The notes beneath the pieces were generated by a model. That model did not search any database. It was not told the origin of the DNA and saw only the letters and a list, made by a program, of their open reading frames with translations. DNA of 22,271 nt from a virus. This document shows, one piece after another, positions 8,727 to 15,351 of this stretch. The stretch is from positions 1 through 22,271 of the IMG/VR virus record IMGVR_UViG_3300045425_000093; one strand, given 5' to 3'. Made by a program: the position numbers and the translations under genes. The stretch's first letter is position 1. Each line of letters opens with the position of its first letter.

Positions 8727-8734
8727 TATTTATG
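8727..8734 (-). promoter_or_regulatory. Late promoter-like CATAAATA upstream of gp54
   Basis: The minus strand reads CATAAATA, matching NATAAATA, and lies 25 nt before the chosen gp54 ATG. Its first bases are the complement of the gp4 start codon (8732-8734). Transcription from it would give a very short leader, which supports the 8701 start for gp54. Confidence 0.5.
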
Positions 8735-9181
8735 GCGCGAGACGGAAAATATCATCAAGGAAGATTTAATCCAAGAAATCCAGAAAAATATAAAGGTGAT
8801 ATAAGAAATATCATTTATAGATCTTCTTGGGAATTAAAGTTTCTTCAATGGTGTGATCGTAGTGAAAATATTTTAGAATATGGATCTGAAGAGTTTTTTA
8901 TTCCTTATCTTGATCCCAACACTGGTAAAATAAGACGATACTTTCCCGATGCTTATGTGAAGGTTAAAGAAGCAAATGGAAAGATTAAAAAATACATTAT
9001 TGAAATCAAACCTTTGAGGCAAACAAAACCACCTATTCCAGGAAAGAAAAAGAGACAGACTTTAATTGCAGAAGCACTAACTTATGAAAAGAATCTTGCA
9101 AAATGGGAGGCCGCAAGACAGTGGTGTGCTGATAGAATGTTAGAATTCAAGATTCTCACGGAATTGGATTTGGGGATATAA
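8732..9181 (+). CDS. gp4: Head completion nuclease-like protein gp4
   Basis: A 149-residue protein of the T4 gp4 (head completion, 150 aa) type. The N terminus KGKF-like pattern appears as QGRFNPRNPEKYKGDIRNIIYRSSWELKF. A PD-(D/E)XK-like core follows: Glu in 'SSWELKFLQWCD', Asp in 'RYFPDAYVKV', and 'YIIEIKP' giving the E-x-K pair. In T4, head completion proteins finish the filled head before tail joining; a nuclease fold for gp4 is inferred from these residues. It is the first gene of the plus-strand cluster and diverges from gp54. No strong ribosome site precedes the ATG. Its stop codon is embedded in the late promoter of gp48. Confidence 0.88.
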   Translation: MARDGKYHQGRFNPRNPEKYKGDIRNIIYRSSWELKFLQWCDRSENILEYGSEEFFIPYLDPNTGKIRRYFPDAYVKVKEANGKIKKYIIEIKPLRQTKPPIPGKKKRQTLIAEALTYEKNLAKWEAARQWCADRMLEFKILTELDLGI

Positions 9182-9184
9182 ATA
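9177..9184 (+). promoter_or_regulatory. Late promoter TATAAATA for gp48-gp53
   Basis: An exact TATAAATA overlaps the gp4 stop codon (TAA at 9179-9181). It leaves a leader of roughly 75 nt before gp48. Confidence 0.8.
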
Positions 9185-9208
9185 AGATATAAAGAACTTC
9201 TATTTCTA

Positions 9209-9268
9209 ATGTTGCGTAAAGGAAATAAAACTTGGATTCTTATGTTCCTTGTTAAGGAGGAGTTCTAA
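9209..9268 (+). CDS. Possible 19-codon leader peptide before gp48
   Basis: An ATG ORF of 19 codons (MLRKGNKTWILMFLVKEEF) fills the gp48 leader. Its TAA overlaps the gp48 ATG as TAATG. The gp48 ribosome site AAGGAGG lies inside the ORF. The leader can fold in two exclusive ways: AAGGAA (9219-9224) with TTCCTT (9245-9250), or TCCTT (9246-9250) with AAGGA (9254-9258), the second hiding the gp48 ribosome site. The layout suggests a translated leader that opens the gp48 site. No good ribosome site is seen for the peptide itself, so it may be chance. Confidence 0.35.
   Translation: MLRKGNKTWILMFLVKEEF
9254..9260 (+). promoter_or_regulatory. Strong ribosome binding site of gp48 (AAGGAGG)
   Basis: AAGGAGG lies 7 nt before the gp48 ATG and is a full match to the anti-Shine-Dalgarno. 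It fixes the gp48 start. Part of it can pair with TCCTT at 9246-9250. Confidence 0.85.
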
Positions 9269-10686
9269 TGGCAACTCCAACAACTTATGGATCTAGAGAT
9301 AGTAATCCATTTCAAGTGCCAAAAGAATATTTAATAAATGGTGTGAAGACTCCAAGTAATAATCAAAATGCAAGATACTATCTATTAGTAGACTCAGTAA
9401 CTGGAGATACAACAGTAAAAACTGCAGATGGAAAACTTCCCAGTTCTGCTGGAGGAAATACTGGTATGGATAGAATAGTTGGAACAATTCCAAAAGACGG
9501 AGTATTTAAACCGGTAGTGGGATCGACCACTTCAAATGAAACGAAATATTTTACAAGCGCACAAGGACAAAAAGACGTAAAAAATCACGCTGTTATTACT
9601 GCACAAAAAGCGGGAGCACAGAATGCGCAGCAATTAATTTTTCCAAATTCAGCAACTGCCGGAGCTGGGCAAGGGCAAAATCAACCACCGCAAAGTGGTG
9701 GAGATCAACAAGCTGGAGCAGGACCAGATCCATTGGGATCTGAGCAAAATGCTGCAGTTGTAGCAGAATTAGAAAAAGGATCTAAAGAAAATACAAGAAA
9801 AGATTATGGAAATGTTCAGTATCCAGTAGACTTAAATCCAGGAGTTCAAGATTGTATAAAATTTTCAATATTTGAATATAAGGCACCAGGAGTTCAACCA
9901 GGTACTTCGGCGGCGGGATCAAGAATTGTTTCTTTAGTAGATGGAAATCCAGGATTTAAAGGTAGAAAAACTATACTTGGAACCATAACTCTACCAATTC
10001 CGGGGGGAATAAATGATAGTAATACTGCTGATTGGAGTGGTGAGAAAATAGATGAATTTACTAGAGCTCTTGCAAATATATCAGGTCAAACAATACTTGG
10101 CGGTGGTGATGCTGTCGCACCAGTAGTAAGTGGTGAAGTAAAAAATGCAAATTCTGGTGGAGGAAAAGATTTAAAATCTCTTATAGTATCAAAATTTGCA
10201 GGAGATGCCGCTGGTGCAAGTAATTTAATATCAAGACAATTTGGTGCCGTAGTAAATCCAAATTTAGAATTATTATTTAATGGACCTTCTCTAAGAACAT
10301 TTGGTTTTAATTTTAGAATGTCTCCAAGAGACGCACCAGAAGCAAGAAATATAAGAAAAATTATAAGATTTTTCAAACAAGCAATGTCAGTCAAAAGAAG
10401 TAATAGTTCTTTATTATTAAAAGCACCTCATACATTTGCAATTTCTTATGTTACATCTGATAAGGAACACCCATACTTAAATAGATTTAAGGAATGTGCC
10501 CTTACAGTTTGTAATGTAAACTATACTCCGGATGGAACTTATATGACCTATAAAGGAGGTATAGATGATAGATCTATGACTGCATATGAACTAAGTTTAA
10601 CATTCCAAGAAATTGAACCAATCTTCGATGATGATTATTTTGAAATTGATTCAAATGATAAAGAAGTTAAGTCTATAGGTTTCTAA
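9268..10686 (+). CDS. gp48: Baseplate tail tube cap gp48
   Basis: A 472-residue homologue of T4 gp48 (364 aa), the protein that caps the baseplate hub under the first tube ring. The C-terminal half carries the recognisable part: LLFNGPSLRTFGFNFRMSPRD, EARNIRKIIRFFKQAMSV, CALTVCNVNYTPDG and YELSLTFQEIEPIFDDDY. The N-terminal 170 residues hold a Gly/Gln/Pro/Ala-rich, low-complexity stretch (about 125-165) that accounts for much of the extra length. The ATG has a full AAGGAGG ribosome site and lies under a TATAAATA late promoter. gp53 follows after one base and is certainly in the same transcript. Confidence 0.93.
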   Translation: MATPTTYGSRDSNPFQVPKEYLINGVKTPSNNQNARYYLLVDSVTGDTTVKTADGKLPSSAGGNTGMDRIVGTIPKDGVFKPVVGSTTSNETKYFTSAQGQKDVKNHAVITAQKAGAQNAQQLIFPNSATAGAGQGQNQPPQSGGDQQAGAGPDPLGSEQNAAVVAELEKGSKENTRKDYGNVQYPVDLNPGVQDCIKFSIFEYKAPGVQPGTSAAGSRIVSLVDGNPGFKGRKTILGTITLPIPGGINDSNTADWSGEKIDEFTRALANISGQTILGGGDAVAPVVSGEVKNANSGGGKDLKSLIVSKFAGDAAGASNLISRQFGAVVNPNLELLFNGPSLRTFGFNFRMSPRDAPEARNIRKIIRFFKQAMSVKRSNSSLLLKAPHTFAISYVTSDKEHPYLNRFKECALTVCNVNYTPDGTYMTYKGGIDDRSMTAYELSLTFQEIEPIFDDDYFEIDSNDKEVKSIGF

Positions 10687-10687
10687 G

Positions 10688-11356
10688 ATGTCAAATTACT
10701 TCAGCAAAATACCAAACTTTGATTATGTAAGCAGACTTCCAAATGCTAAAATATCAGATTATATTCGGGTCAAAAACTTTTTTAAAAAATCAAAGTTAAG
10801 AGAAGACATTTTTCAAAATCTTGCCTTCTTTGAAAAATATACTATAACTGGTAATGATCGTCCTGATAATGTTGCATTTAAAGTTTATGATGATGCAACT
10901 TTTGATTGGGTTATTTTAGTGGCAAATAATATTATCAATATTCAATCAGAATGGCCTTTAGAGCAGAATGATTTTGATCGTTATATGTTAGAAAAATATG
11001 GCGATTATAATACTCTTTATAATGGTATTCATCATTATGAGACAGAAGAAGTTAAGAATTCAAATGGAGTCACTATAGTTCCTGCAGGACTTGAAGTTCA
11101 AAATAATTACACAGTAAGTTATTTTGATTTCTTTATAGATCAACCAATCACTACAGGAAATATTTCAATTCCAATTACCAACTATGATTATGAGAAGAAA
11201 ATTGATGAAGATAAAAGAAATATTTTTGTTCTTAAACCTTTCTATCTTAATGTGGCAGTAAATGATCTTGATGAACTCGTTAGATACAAAGAAGGGTCCT
11301 CACAATATGTTAGTGAGGACCTTGTAAGAGGAGATAATATTAGATTATTTGAGTAA
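10688..11356 (+). CDS. gp53: Baseplate wedge subunit gp53
   Basis: A 222-residue homologue of T4 gp53 (196 aa), which binds wedges together around the hub. Typical segments are YFSKIPNFDYVSRLPNAKISDYIRVKNFFKKSKLRED, YDDATFDWVILVANNIINIQSEWPLEQNDFDRYMLEKYG and HHYETEEV. It starts one base after gp48 ends. The last 20 codons contain a strong inverted repeat (11293-11323). The TAA directly abuts the stop codon of gp32 on the other strand, with no space between the convergent genes. Confidence 0.93.
   Translation: MSNYFSKIPNFDYVSRLPNAKISDYIRVKNFFKKSKLREDIFQNLAFFEKYTITGNDRPDNVAFKVYDDATFDWVILVANNIINIQSEWPLEQNDFDRYMLEKYGDYNTLYNGIHHYETEEVKNSNGVTIVPAGLEVQNNYTVSYFDFFIDQPITTGNISIPITNYDYEKKIDEDKRNIFVLKPFYLNVAVNDLDELVRYKEGSSQYVSEDLVRGDNIRLFE
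11293..11323 (-). terminator. Hairpin inside gp53, probable terminator for gp32
   Basis: GGTCCTCAC (11295-11303) and GTGAGGACC (11313-11321) form a perfect 9-bp stem with a 9-nt loop; one wobble and one A-T pair extend it. On the minus strand it lies about 35 nt beyond the gp32 stop and is followed by a pyrimidine-rich stretch (CTTCTTTG). The U-tract is imperfect, so it may act in RNA stability instead. Confidence 0.5.
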
Positions 11357-12298
11357 TCAAGAATTTGCTAGTTTAGAAAAGTAACTCATTGCATCACCAT
11401 CATCATCATCACTTGTTACTTTAGGAAGATCTACACTCTTACTCTTGCGGTAAGATTCTTCAAGTTCCTGCATCACATTTTCTTCAATGTTTTGCTTTGG
11501 AGCATAAGATTCGTAATGCTCTTCTTCATCAGCAGTAGATGTTTTAGGAGCAACTTTACCAATACCAAGAACAGAATTTAGACGCTTTTCAAGTTCATCA
11601 TAAGACTTGAATTGATCTGGGGCAACAATTGCAGAAAGGGAATATTCTTTCTTCCAGATTGCTTCCATAGCATCATCATCCTTTAGAAGAGGTTCAGGGG
11701 TATCAAACTCCGACTTATCGTAGTTCCAATAACCTTCTACCTTACGAATCTTGAGGCGGAAGTTTGCACCTGCCCAAAAATCAAACGGATTAATAGGTGC
11801 TTCATCTTCAAATTCTGGTTGCATTGCGTTCAGAATTTTATCAAAGATTTTCTTACCAAATTTGAAGAGAAAAATCTTACCTTCGTTTTCAGGATTTGCA
11901 GGATCTTTGATTACATAGATGTTTGAGTAGTATGATAATTTACGCTTCCGTTGACGAACTGTTTCCTTATCACGGTCGTTTCCAGAGTTCCAAAGTTCAG
12001 TGTTTGATGCACACACGGGACACTTCTGCCCAACCGTAGTGGAGCAATTGTCAATCAACCAACCACCAGTTCCTTGAAATGCGTGATTGTACAGTTTTAC
12101 CCAAGGTAGATCTTCATCGCCTGGAGCAGGAAGGAAACGAATAACTGCTGATCCAACATCTCCTTTACCCATAGTTGGTTTCCAGAAGCGTTCATCAGTT
12201 CCTCCAGCACCACCAGTATTCATTTTTTCAACTTCTTTCACCAGTTTATCGGTGAGAGAACCAAGTTTAGATTGCTTTTTTAGAGATTCAAATGACAT
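11357..12298 (-). CDS. gp32: Single-stranded DNA-binding protein gp32
   Basis: A 313-residue homologue of T4 gp32 (301 aa), which coats single-stranded DNA during replication, recombination and repair. The basic N terminus (SLKKQSKLGSLTDKL) matches the cooperativity region. The core has a zinc site formed by His72, Cys85, Cys93 and Cys96 (NHAF, NCSTTVGQKCPVC) and an OB-fold with aromatic residues (KLSYYSNIYVIKDP). The C terminus is acidic (SDDDDGD), used in T4 to recruit partners such as gp59. It ends an operon with gp33, gp59 and a DUF1825 protein, and also has its own sigma-70-like promoter at 12360-12388. No Shine-Dalgarno precedes the ATG; the leader is A-rich there, which could fit autoregulation by gp32, though no pseudoknot was shown. 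Confidence 0.97.
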   Translation of the reverse strand: MSFESLKKQSKLGSLTDKLVKEVEKMNTGGAGGTDERFWKPTMGKGDVGSAVIRFLPAPGDEDLPWVKLYNHAFQGTGGWLIDNCSTTVGQKCPVCASNTELWNSGNDRDKETVRQRKRKLSYYSNIYVIKDPANPENEGKIFLFKFGKKIFDKILNAMQPEFEDEAPINPFDFWAGANFRLKIRKVEGYWNYDKSEFDTPEPLLKDDDAMEAIWKKEYSLSAIVAPDQFKSYDELEKRLNSVLGIGKVAPKTSTADEEEHYESYAPKQNIEENVMQELEESYRKSKSVDLPKVTSDDDDGDAMSYFSKLANS

Positions 12299-12359
12299 TT
12301 TATTTCAGTGTAGATTTGGCCTTTGTGATTTTGCTTAAGGGATCATCCAGCCCATAATT

Positions 12360-12388
12360 ATTCTACACTTCCTCTTCAGAAATGTCAA
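12360..12388 (-). promoter_or_regulatory. Sigma-70-like promoter for gp32
   Basis: TTGACA (12383-12388) and TAGAAT (12360-12365) on the minus strand are separated by exactly 17 nt. The -10 box contains the stop codon of the DUF1825 gene. It would give gp32 a transcript of its own with a leader of about 55 nt. Confidence 0.65.
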
Positions 12389-12707
12389 GTTGTTCTTTCA
12401 TCGTCTCAATTAATCTCATCATATTATTAAAAATAATATTCATATCAACATTTGGTGACATACCCATCATCGCAGCAGATTCAGCAATTTTTTCTTTCAT
12501 TTCAATTGCCTCTGGATCATCAGACAAACTTAACCGAGTATAAAGAACTTTTTGCTTATTCAAGAGTTTTTCAAGTAGTGCAATATGAAACTTCTTTTCC
12601 TCAATTGTCATTGTAGGAAAAGTAAAAACATTATAATAAACGTCTTCTTGTAGCATAGAGATCTCAGTCATCTCTGCACGAACTATGTCAGAGTTAAAGA
12701 AACTCAC
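12363..12707 (-). CDS. DUF1825 family protein
   Basis: A 114-residue helical protein that resembles DUF1825, a family of unknown function found throughout cyanobacteria and carried by cyanophages. The match is seen in SFFNSDIVRAEM at the start, then helices with EEKKFHIALLEKLLNKQKVLYTRLSLSDDPEA, and a C-terminal helix MRLIETMKEQLD. The start is taken as GTG at 12707: GGGAG lies 8 nt upstream and GTGA overlaps the gp59 stop. A longer reading from GTG at 12716 is less likely. Its place between helicase loader gp59 and gp32 suggests a role tied to replication, but that is inference only. Confidence 0.75.
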   Translation of the reverse strand: MSFFNSDIVRAEMTEISMLQEDVYYNVFTFPTMTIEEKKFHIALLEKLLNKQKVLYTRLSLSDDPEAIEMKEKIAESAAMMGMSPNVDMNIIFNNMMRLIETMKEQLDISEEEV

Positions 12708-13297
12708 ATTACACACTCCCTCAAAATTGATTTGAATTTATTACTATCAATATGTATAAAAGGAGAATATTTTTCAATTCTCATAGATACAAATTCCCAA
12801 ACAGGGTCTGTAAGTTTCTTATCAAATTGTTTTTTATAATCAAGAATGTTGTTCAAGATAATCATTGTTTCTAATGATAGATTCTTTTGTAGAAATTCTT
12901 TTAAAATTCTAGGATGCTTATTGCCTTCAATGTTGAACATTCCATCAAAGTTTTTTGAATTAAGAATACTCACTTCCTCCTTAAAAATATAAGAAAGTGA
13001 TTGTTTTCTACGCATCCAGTTTGTATAGGTTTCTTCTCCCTCTTTAATGATTTGACCAATCCAAAGTGATTGTGGGTCATCACAGGAAGCAAAGTTAGAT
13101 ACAAAAAAGTTAATAATTTCTTCGTCACTTTTTTGACGAGACATTTTTTCAAAGTAAAAACGATCCTTCCGTTTATAGAAGGATTGAATATTTGCTTTTA
13201 CCTTTCCATTATATGTGAAGTAATTATAATTCTTATTAGTGAAATGATTCTTCAAGGCCAAATAAGCCTTGTAGCAGTTTAGTGGATCCAATTTCAA
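12704..13297 (-). CDS. gp59: DNA helicase loader gp59
   Basis: A 197-residue homologue of T4 gp59 (217 aa), which loads the gp41 helicase onto gp32-coated forks. The diagnostic start is LDPLNCYKAYLALKNHFTNKNYNYFTYNGKV. Basic helices follow (FYKRKDRFYFEKMSRQKSDEEIINFFVSNF), and the C-terminal domain has NNILDYKKQFDKKLTDPVWEFVSMRIEKYSPFI. The start codon is TTG at 13297, overlapping the TGA of gp33 (TTGA); another TTG lies two codons downstream at 13291, and no ATG is available in frame. It overlaps the DUF1825 start by 4 nt. Coupled translation with gp33 and DUF1825 is likely. Confidence 0.9.
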   Translation of the reverse strand: MKLDPLNCYKAYLALKNHFTNKNYNYFTYNGKVKANIQSFYKRKDRFYFEKMSRQKSDEEIINFFVSNFASCDDPQSLWIGQIIKEGEETYTNWMRRKQSLSYIFKEEVSILNSKNFDGMFNIEGNKHPRILKEFLQKNLSLETMIILNNILDYKKQFDKKLTDPVWEFVSMRIEKYSPFIHIDSNKFKSILRECVM

Positions 13298-13560
13298 AAT
13301 ACTAATCGTGCCTTTGAAGTTTTCTTGAGGAAGTTAAGTTCCATTGCTTCAAACTTAATCTTTTCTTTTAGTGGTTTTGAAAGTAGTTTAGGTACAGATT
13401 CCAAATCAATTTTATTGATTTCACAAAAAGCAATTATTGCATCAATATAAGAGACACTTTCCTGCACTACAAGTTTCTCAACTTCTTGAGCAAATCTTGA
13501 GGGGCAGTAAAACTTTTCTTCTAATACTTTTTCTAATTCTTTATTATAATCAGAAGTCAT
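13294..13560 (-). CDS. gp33: Late transcription coactivator gp33-like
   Basis: An 88-residue helical, charged protein resembling cyanophage gp33. In T4, gp33 bridges RNA polymerase and the sliding clamp so that late promoters (TATAAATA) fire. The segments FAQEVEKLVVQESVSYIDAIIAFCEINKID and LLSKPLKEKIKFEAMELNFLKK support the call, as does position just before gp59. I chose the ATG at 13560; a GTG at 13584 would add eight residues. Neither has a clear ribosome site. A full-consensus sigma-70 promoter lies about 50 nt upstream, so this regulator should be made early by the host polymerase, before the late promoters found elsewhere in this window are used. Confidence 0.75.
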   Translation of the reverse strand: MTSDYNKELEKVLEEKFYCPSRFAQEVEKLVVQESVSYIDAIIAFCEINKIDLESVPKLLSKPLKEKIKFEAMELNFLKKTSKARLVF

Positions 13561-13607
13561 TAATTGAACGAGCGTAAGTGGCACAATAATTTAATTCACT
13601 TTTGTTC

Positions 13608-13636
13608 ATTATAAAACTTTAGTCCTTATGTGTCAA
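13608..13636 (-). promoter_or_regulatory. Consensus sigma-70 promoter for gp33-gp59 operon
   Basis: TTGACA (13631-13636), a 17-nt spacer, and TATAAT (13608-13613) on the minus strand are a full match at both boxes. The -35 box overlaps the stop codon of the upstream nuclease gene. Confidence 0.85.
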
Positions 13637-14301
13637 GCAATTTGTTCTAACTTATCGTTTACAAACTTTTTGATATACTGAATTACAAGTTTCATATATT
13701 TTTCTAAATCTCTTTCTTCATAAACAACACATTCTCCATCTTCACAGGTCATTATGATAACTAACTTTTTAATTTGAATACCCGTCATCTCATATAACGC
13801 CATTCCATAAAACATAGTTTGAACAAAGTAATCAGTTATCCATTCACGAGGCTTTGGTTTTGCGGAAGTCTTATAGTCAATAACTGCAAGTTCTCCATCA
13901 AATTCTCCTATAGTATCGACAGAACCTGCAACTCCCAGAACCTCACTATATAAAGAACTTTCTAAACAATGAATATTATTTATACGATTTAGAGTTGGTT
14001 TTGCTAATTTGAATAGCATTTCAGAAATTGGTTGAACCTCTGACAGTTCTTCATTTAGCAAATAACTCTCAATAAGAGTATGAGTATCAGTACCACGACT
14101 GGTTGCCCTTTTTGTGATTCTATTTGCTTCTTCTTCACCAACTCTTTTACGCCACTTTGCAAACTTCTCTTTGCTGTAATGACTAATCACCGAAGTAATG
14201 GAGACTAGTTTTTTATTTTCTCCACCTATGTTGTAATAGCGAACTCCATCTATACTCTCCCTTGAAAGTTTTGGGAGTTTCAAATCAATATGTGTGAACA
14301 T
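13633..14301 (-). CDS. PD-(D/E)XK nuclease superfamily protein
   Basis: A 222-residue protein with the RecB/Cas4-like PD-(D/E)XK pattern. His74 (GTDTHTLIESY) is followed by Asp129 (GVAGSVDTIGEF), the Asp142-x-Lys144 pair (LAVIDYKTS), and a Gln161-x3-Tyr165 motif (QTMFY). No iron-sulfur cysteine set is seen, so a Cas4-type cluster is unlikely. The role inferred is a DNA exonuclease or endonuclease for recombination, repair or host DNA degradation. It starts one base after the phoH stop and is the last gene of the thyX-phoH operon; the next promoter overlaps its stop codon. Its exact T4 counterpart is not obvious. Confidence 0.8.
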   Translation of the reverse strand: MFTHIDLKLPKLSRESIDGVRYYNIGGENKKLVSITSVISHYSKEKFAKWRKRVGEEEANRITKRATSRGTDTHTLIESYLLNEELSEVQPISEMLFKLAKPTLNRINNIHCLESSLYSEVLGVAGSVDTIGEFDGELAVIDYKTSAKPKPREWITDYFVQTMFYGMALYEMTGIQIKKLVIIMTCEDGECVVYEERDLEKYMKLVIQYIKKFVNDKLEQIA

Positions 14302-14302
14302 T

Positions 14303-15073
14303 TTATATGTTAATATTTAAGGAATGTTTTGCAATTAGATACTCCTTAACCAATCCACTTCTGCATACATCTTCAATGCCAAATTCAATGAAATCAAATG
14401 AGGGCATAATTTGAAGAATTTTTACAAAGTCGTGAATTCCATTTCTTTCATTTTGACGAACTAAATCACTCTGTGAAGCATCACCACAGAACATAATTTT
14501 ACAATTTTCACCTACACGAGTGATGATAGAATCGTTTTCGTGTCCATTCATATTTTGGAATTCATCCACAATAAGAATGCAATTATCAAAAGTAGTCCCT
14601 CTTAAGAAAGAAGAAGACCAAAAAGAAATAGTACCTTGAGACTTGAGATTACCATAGAGCATCTCAAACTCATCTTCAGATGGTAGTTGGAACATATATT
14701 TTACCATATTCTTATATGGTATTTCAAAGAGTGCTGATTTATCTTCGTGATTACCTGGCAAAAAACCAATTTCACGAGTCTGCACTAAAGACCTTATGAT
14801 ATAAATTTTATCATAGGGCGTCCTTTCATTAAGAACATCTTTGAGCGCATTATAAAGAACAATAAAAGTTTTGCCAGTTCCAGCTGCACCATAAGCAACA
14901 ATGTGCTTACCTTCATCATAAGATTCAAATAGTTTTCCTTGATTATCTGTTAGAGGTTGAATATCTAAAAGTAAATCGGTGTTTAATGGTTTTCTACGCT
15001 TCATATGTTTCGTAGTCATAGGAACACCACCAACAGACTGAGTATCCTGAGTAGTTCTTTTTCTTCTTGCCAT
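14303..15073 (-). CDS. phoH: PhoH-like ATPase
   Basis: A 256-residue P-loop protein of the PhoH family, present in most cyanomyoviruses. The Walker A motif is GAAGTGKT (residues 62-69), and the Walker B region is CILIVDEFQNMN with Asp170-Glu171. Basic residues fill the first 30 positions. PhoH in bacteria is often phosphate-regulated and linked to RNA or nucleotide metabolism, but its phage role is unknown. No pho box was identified here. It begins one base after the stop of the 80-residue gene and is followed after one base by the nuclease gene, so the three are cotranscribed. Confidence 0.94.
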   Translation of the reverse strand: MARRKRTTQDTQSVGGVPMTTKHMKRRKPLNTDLLLDIQPLTDNQGKLFESYDEGKHIVAYGAAGTGKTFIVLYNALKDVLNERTPYDKIYIIRSLVQTREIGFLPGNHEDKSALFEIPYKNMVKYMFQLPSEDEFEMLYGNLKSQGTISFWSSSFLRGTTFDNCILIVDEFQNMNGHENDSIITRVGENCKIMFCGDASQSDLVRQNERNGIHDFVKILQIMPSFDFIEFGIEDVCRSGLVKEYLIAKHSLNINI

Positions 15074-15074
15074 G

Positions 15075-15317
15075 TTAAATTTTTTTTACAAGTGACTTAG
15101 GTGCCTTAGATGCTTTATCCAAAACTTCGTTCCATCCCGGATGCTTAGAAATTAATTTATTTCTCCAATCACCTACCTCTCCAGGTGTTGCGCATCCTTC
15201 ACTCCAATCACGCTTCCATTCTAGATTATTTTTATACCATTCCTGAATGTCGTGAACACTCATTTCAATAACCTTTTTTTCACCAGTTTCTTTATGAATA
15301 ATTGGGTATATCGCCAA
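15075..15317 (-). CDS. Small protein, possible zinc-less FmdB-type domain
   Basis: An 80-residue protein of unknown function, starting MAIYPIIHKETGEKKVIEMS. The spacing of Tyr4 and of 'TG' at 11-12 recalls the FmdB-type zinc ribbon start, where Cys-Gly is usual, but the zinc cysteines are missing; its only Cys is in EGCATPGEVG. It aligns without gaps to the first 30 residues of the neighbouring 52-residue protein (shared M1, Y4, T11, G12, D23, Q25, E26, K29). The start is TTG at 15317, supported by AGAGGTG about 6 nt upstream; no in-frame ATG exists. A late-like motif at 15344-15351 precedes it. Confidence 0.72.
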   Translation of the reverse strand: MAIYPIIHKETGEKKVIEMSVHDIQEWYKNNLEWKRDWSEGCATPGEVGDWRNKLISKHPGWNEVLDKASKAPKSLVKKI

Positions 15318-15343
15318 AATTTACACCTCTATTGTGTTGTGAT

Positions 15344-15351
15344 TATTTATT
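15344..15351 (-). promoter_or_regulatory. Late promoter-like AATAAATA before the phoH pair
   Basis: The minus strand reads AATAAATA, matching NATAAATA, 27 nt before the 80-residue gene and overlapping the stop codon of the 52-residue gene. It could allow late expression of phoH in addition to early read-through from the thyX promoter. Confidence 0.35.

Noticed and set aside
8702-8758. Longer N terminus for gp54 starting at 8758
   Set aside because: It would run through the gp4 start and both divergent promoter motifs; the ATG at 8701 gives a natural start.
10086-10394. 102-codon minus-strand frame inside gp48
   Set aside because: It is the complement of a well-supported gp48 coding region with no promoter or ribosome site.
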